Of a stretch of 64,000 nucleotides of DNA, positions 61,940 through 64,000 are shown in pieces; position 1 is the stretch's first letter; every line of letters starts with the position of its first letter. The DNA lies in NCBI RefSeq assembly GCF_009377195.2, contig NZ_VJXX01000006.1, positions 179,495 to 243,494 of the forward strand, in the 5' to 3' direction. The notes under the pieces are model-generated. The model saw nothing but the letters and a program-made list of their open reading frames with translations, made no database searches and was not told where the DNA came from. The DNA comes from Arthrobacter bussei (lineage in GTDB: Bacteria; Actinomycetota; Actinomycetes; Actinomycetales; Micrococcaceae). Position numbers and translations under genes: made by a program.

Positions 61940-62116
61940 GTGGTCACCGACGGCACGAACAAGTCTCCTCAGGTGATCCGATGCGAGCATTGGTACGAAG
62001 AGCTTGGTCGCTTCGGTGGGTGGCATCACCACAAAGGCCCCCACGCGTGCGACTGGGTGAACCACGACGACGAGTGTCCGTACTGGGCGAGCGTCGGTGG
62101 GCGACCGGACTCCTAA
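61940..62116 (+). CDS. 58-residue Cys/His-rich small protein
   Basis: GTG 61940 to TAA 62116. The product has RCEHWYEELG, GGWHHHKGPHACDW and DECPYW: three Cys and several His spaced like a small zinc-binding fold. GATGATGG lies a few bases ahead. It begins directly after repeat copy B. Too short for many gene finders. Not recognised. Confidence 0.45.
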   Translation: MVTDGTNKSPQVIRCEHWYEELGRFGGWHHHKGPHACDWVNHDDECPYWASVGGRPDS

Positions 62117-62191
62117 ACGCAGCCGGGCAGGAGCAAAAATGCCGCGACCATCGGAGAGCGGTTCTGTTGCATGCTCTGGCGAGGTGCGAGA

Positions 62192-62330
62192 GGAGCGATT
62201 TCTTTAGACGCTGCGTTTAGGTGCCGTGAACTGGCGGCGTTCGAACGCCCTTTCGGTCAGATGTCCATGTCGTCATGAATCCCTACCGAGGCAAACATAA
62301 CCCTGCCTGCTGTGCCGCGCCAGAAATGCA
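62192..62330. repeat. Direct repeat copy 2, with the intact end of the 502-residue gene
   Basis: Counterpart of 54747-54890. With the repeats at 58.5/61.7 kb and the HTH copies at 55.4/56.8 kb it makes a nested set of direct repeats around 54.7-62.3 kb. Confidence 0.7.
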
Positions 62331-63765
62331 TCCTGCGTGCCGCGGCCACACCGCTTTGCAGTGCCACCCGCCAGGCGGTGCCGTGCTCAGCGTGTTCGAC
62401 GAAGCCGTTGTTACCCTTGGGCCCGCTGCGGAGACGGTGCATGTCCCGCCCGGGGGAGGTGTCGGCGATGCCGGTCAGTACCTCCACAGCAACCGCGACG
62501 ATCTTGGACCGGTCAATGCCTTGGATCTGTTCAACGCTGGGCAAGAATCCGTCCGCGAGGTCGTACTCCGCCAGCGGCATATCAGCCTTCGAAGAGGCGG
62601 GAATGCGGGTGACCCACTCTACGTAGATCTCGTGACGGAACTGCTCGGCAGGCTCGGTGAACAGGGGGCCGGCGTCGGCGCCCGCGGCGATCTCCCGGGA
62701 GAGCTGGCGGGCGTGGGCGGCGCGCGCTTGTTCGATGCGAACGATCTCGCGCAGGCGGTCGTTCTCGTGGGCCAGAGTGGTGTTCTCCACGGCCAAAGTG
62801 TCGGCATCACGGAGTGCCCGGGTCAGGTCTCCCACGAGTTCGATCCGTTCTCGCGTCAATAGGGCAACCTGCCGCTGGGCCTGATTCAGAGCGGCCCCGC
62901 CTGCGCCCGGGGACGGCACCGGACCAGCCGGCTTCTGGTTCGACGCTGCACGACGCACCTCTGCCGACTCAGCTTCGAGTCGGCGGTTCGTTTCGTCGAG
63001 CGTGTGCAGCGTCGTCCGAATCAACTCCAGTGCGGAGGCAACGTCGGCGTGCACGGCAGTGTGAGCCACCGGTTCCTGTGGGGTCTCGCTCTCGCCGGTT
63101 GTGGCTAGCGCGTGCTCTTCGGTTGGCGCAGTTTCTTCCACTCCTGGCAAGGGCTGCGAGTCAGCAAGCTCGATGGGCTCAGCTGTCTCCACCGGCGACT
63201 TTGCGGTTGGCGGGCTCCAATCGATCCACGGTTCGGCGCCGACGCAGAACGGCAGGGCCGGAGTGATCGATTCCGGGTTGGGGGCCTCTTCGGCGGAAAT
63301 CTTCCAAGCCTTGCCGTCGGCTCGGCCGGAGAGCTCGATGCGGATCACGATGACGCTACCAGGCTCCATTTGGGAGGCATGGCGGACGACCAGGCCAGGA
63401 AACAGGGCCACGCGCTTTTCGTTCAGGACCAGGGCCGGGAGGATGATGCCGGCACGAGCATGGGCGACGGCATCGGCGATGGTATGAATGCCAGAGGTGA
63501 TGGTTAGCAGCCCGTCCCGGATGGTGCCGGTGAGCTTCTGGCCCGGCGCGAACAATCGCTCCGGCTCAACCCCCGGTGCTATGGCGGAAACGTCGATGCG
63601 GGCTACTCCCTCGGCGAGTTGCACCATCACACTGTCAGGTGGCAGCACCCAAGAGACCACGCACTCCACTGTCTCGGGTTCCTTTGCACGCACGGGGCTG
63701 CTCGAGGTGGTCTTTGGCGGCGAGTACGGGTCCAAGGCCTTAACGTCCTTGGCGATGAGGTCCAC
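62257..63765 (-). CDS. Unrecognised 502-residue protein with central coiled coil
   Basis: The N-terminal 170 residues are beta-rich, repeatedly hydrophobic (LFPGLVVRHASQMEPGSVIV). Residues 180-250 are acidic and Pro-rich. A coiled coil covers about 255-370 (RTTLHTLDETNRRLEAESAEV, cut here). The C-terminal 110 residues are globular and end in the segment duplicated at 54.8 kb. GTG 63765 is the only start in the frame, but the frame is open and protein-like for about 70 more codons upstream (VYEEPVYGG, YPTGNAWHANQRLSVIRLA) with no ATG, GTG or TTG before a TAG near 63978. The true start may be lost or beyond a frameshift. Family unknown. Confidence 0.6.
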   Translation of the reverse strand: MDLIAKDVKALDPYSPPKTTSSSPVRAKEPETVECVVSWVLPPDSVMVQLAEGVARIDVSAIAPGVEPERLFAPGQKLTGTIRDGLLTITSGIHTIADAVAHARAGIILPALVLNEKRVALFPGLVVRHASQMEPGSVIVIRIELSGRADGKAWKISAEEAPNPESITPALPFCVGAEPWIDWSPPTAKSPVETAEPIELADSQPLPGVEETAPTEEHALATTGESETPQEPVAHTAVHADVASALELIRTTLHTLDETNRRLEAESAEVRRAASNQKPAGPVPSPGAGGAALNQAQRQVALLTRERIELVGDLTRALRDADTLAVENTTLAHENDRLREIVRIEQARAAHARQLSREIAAGADAGPLFTEPAEQFRHEIYVEWVTRIPASSKADMPLAEYDLADGFLPSVEQIQGIDRSKIVAVAVEVLTGIADTSPGRDMHRLRSGPKGNNGFVEHAEHGTAWRVALQSGVAAARRMHFWRGTAGRVMFASVGIHDDMDI

Positions 63766-64000
63766 AGCGTCGCGCGCCTCGGCGTCGGAGAACGCCAGGC
63801 GTATGACTGATAAGCGCTGGTTGGCATGCCACGCATTTCCGGTCGGGTAGGTGCGGGCAGGACCGCCATATACCGGCTCTTCGTAAACGAGAGTGTGCGC
63901 TGGGTGCTGGCGGCGTGAGCAGGGTGGGCGCGTCGGTGACGGGATAAAGGTCGAGGCCTTCCGATGATGGAAGTTCTGACGCTATCCACCCGAAAGACCT

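Noticed and set aside
38500..62000. Prophage
   Set aside because: No capsid, portal, terminase, tail, lysis or integrase gene was seen; only an excisionase-like HTH gene.
1..64000. tRNA, rRNA or insertion-sequence genes
   Set aside because: I looked for cloverleaf patterns, transposase motifs and terminal inverted repeats around the island borders and remnants and saw none that I could support.

Overview
The window is about 70% GC over most of its length, has GTG starts, many ATGA/GTGA start-stop overlaps, LAxTG-type sortase signals and candidate GTTCACC phosphate boxes. With the gene content (MetNIQ, X25-domain protein, DUF2231-Rieske protein, LAxTG-anchored choice-of-anchor protein, excalibur protein) this points to a high-GC actinobacterium, most likely a soil Micrococcaceae (Arthrobacter-like). 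That assignment is an inference from style and content; there is no rRNA or marker gene here.

Layout, 0-38 kb (core-like, metabolic). 0-3.4 kb: the 3' end of a flavin monooxygenase followed by a MetNIQ-type ABC importer, a sulfur/methionine locus. 3.6-9.3 kb: short-chain NAD(P)-binding oxidoreductase, UPF0303 protein, membrane-anchored zinc protease, winged-helix/X25 protein, DoxX and a DUF2231-Rieske protein. 9.4-12.8 kb: an APC permease plus a saccharopine-dehydrogenase-type enzyme, divergent from a TetR regulator with a palindromic operator between them. 12.9-16.9 kb: a sortase-anchored choice-of-anchor protein and a Tat-exported PhoD phosphatase, both with PHO-box-like elements. 18.2-26.3 kb: a catabolic region with a CaiB/BaiF CoA transferase, a 29-codon micro-gene, an HMG-CoA-lyase-like enzyme and a GntR/FCD regulator on the minus strand, divergent from hydantoinase A, hydantoinase B (broken by one in-frame stop) and an N-carbamoylsarcosine-amidase-like hydrolase. 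26.4-29.6 kb: two tandem OpgB-like phosphoglycerol transferases. 29.9-31.7 kb: NERD and Mrr-type nuclease-fold proteins. 31.8-36.4 kb: a four-carbon acid sugar operon (KdgT-like permease, DUF1537 kinase, PdxA2 dehydrogenase, small acidic ORF, GntR/UTRA regulator). 36.4-38.4 kb: a deletion scar joining a LacI start to a headless FAD oxidase, then a GT8 glycosyltransferase and a GntR fragment.

Layout, 38.5-64 kb (accessory island). Base composition drops, codon use loosens, and genes of host metabolism disappear. It carries a type I restriction-modification system (hsdM frameshifted at a run of eight C, hsdS, hsdR), a coupled two-gene unit whose larger protein has an ADP-ribosyltransferase-like R-S-E motif pattern, a three-gene DUF6361 / HKD-nuclease / helicase system (Azaca-like from memory), and a BRCT-plus-PD-(D/E)xK nuclease. 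From 54.7 to 62.3 kb there are nested, diverged direct repeats, gene remnants, an excisionase-like HTH gene with a decayed twin, a lipoprotein, a helicase-associated-domain protein and an unrecognised three-gene coiled-coil/membrane operon bracketed by 230-bp direct repeats. No integrase, transposase, tRNA or CRISPR array was seen, so how the island arrived is not visible in this window.

The strongest candidates for something undescribed are the 45.98-47.15 kb coupled pair, the 59.1-61.4 kb coiled-coil/membrane module inside direct repeats, and the BRCT-nuclease gene beside the helicase system. Stretches over 300 bases without a gene are described in their own entries.
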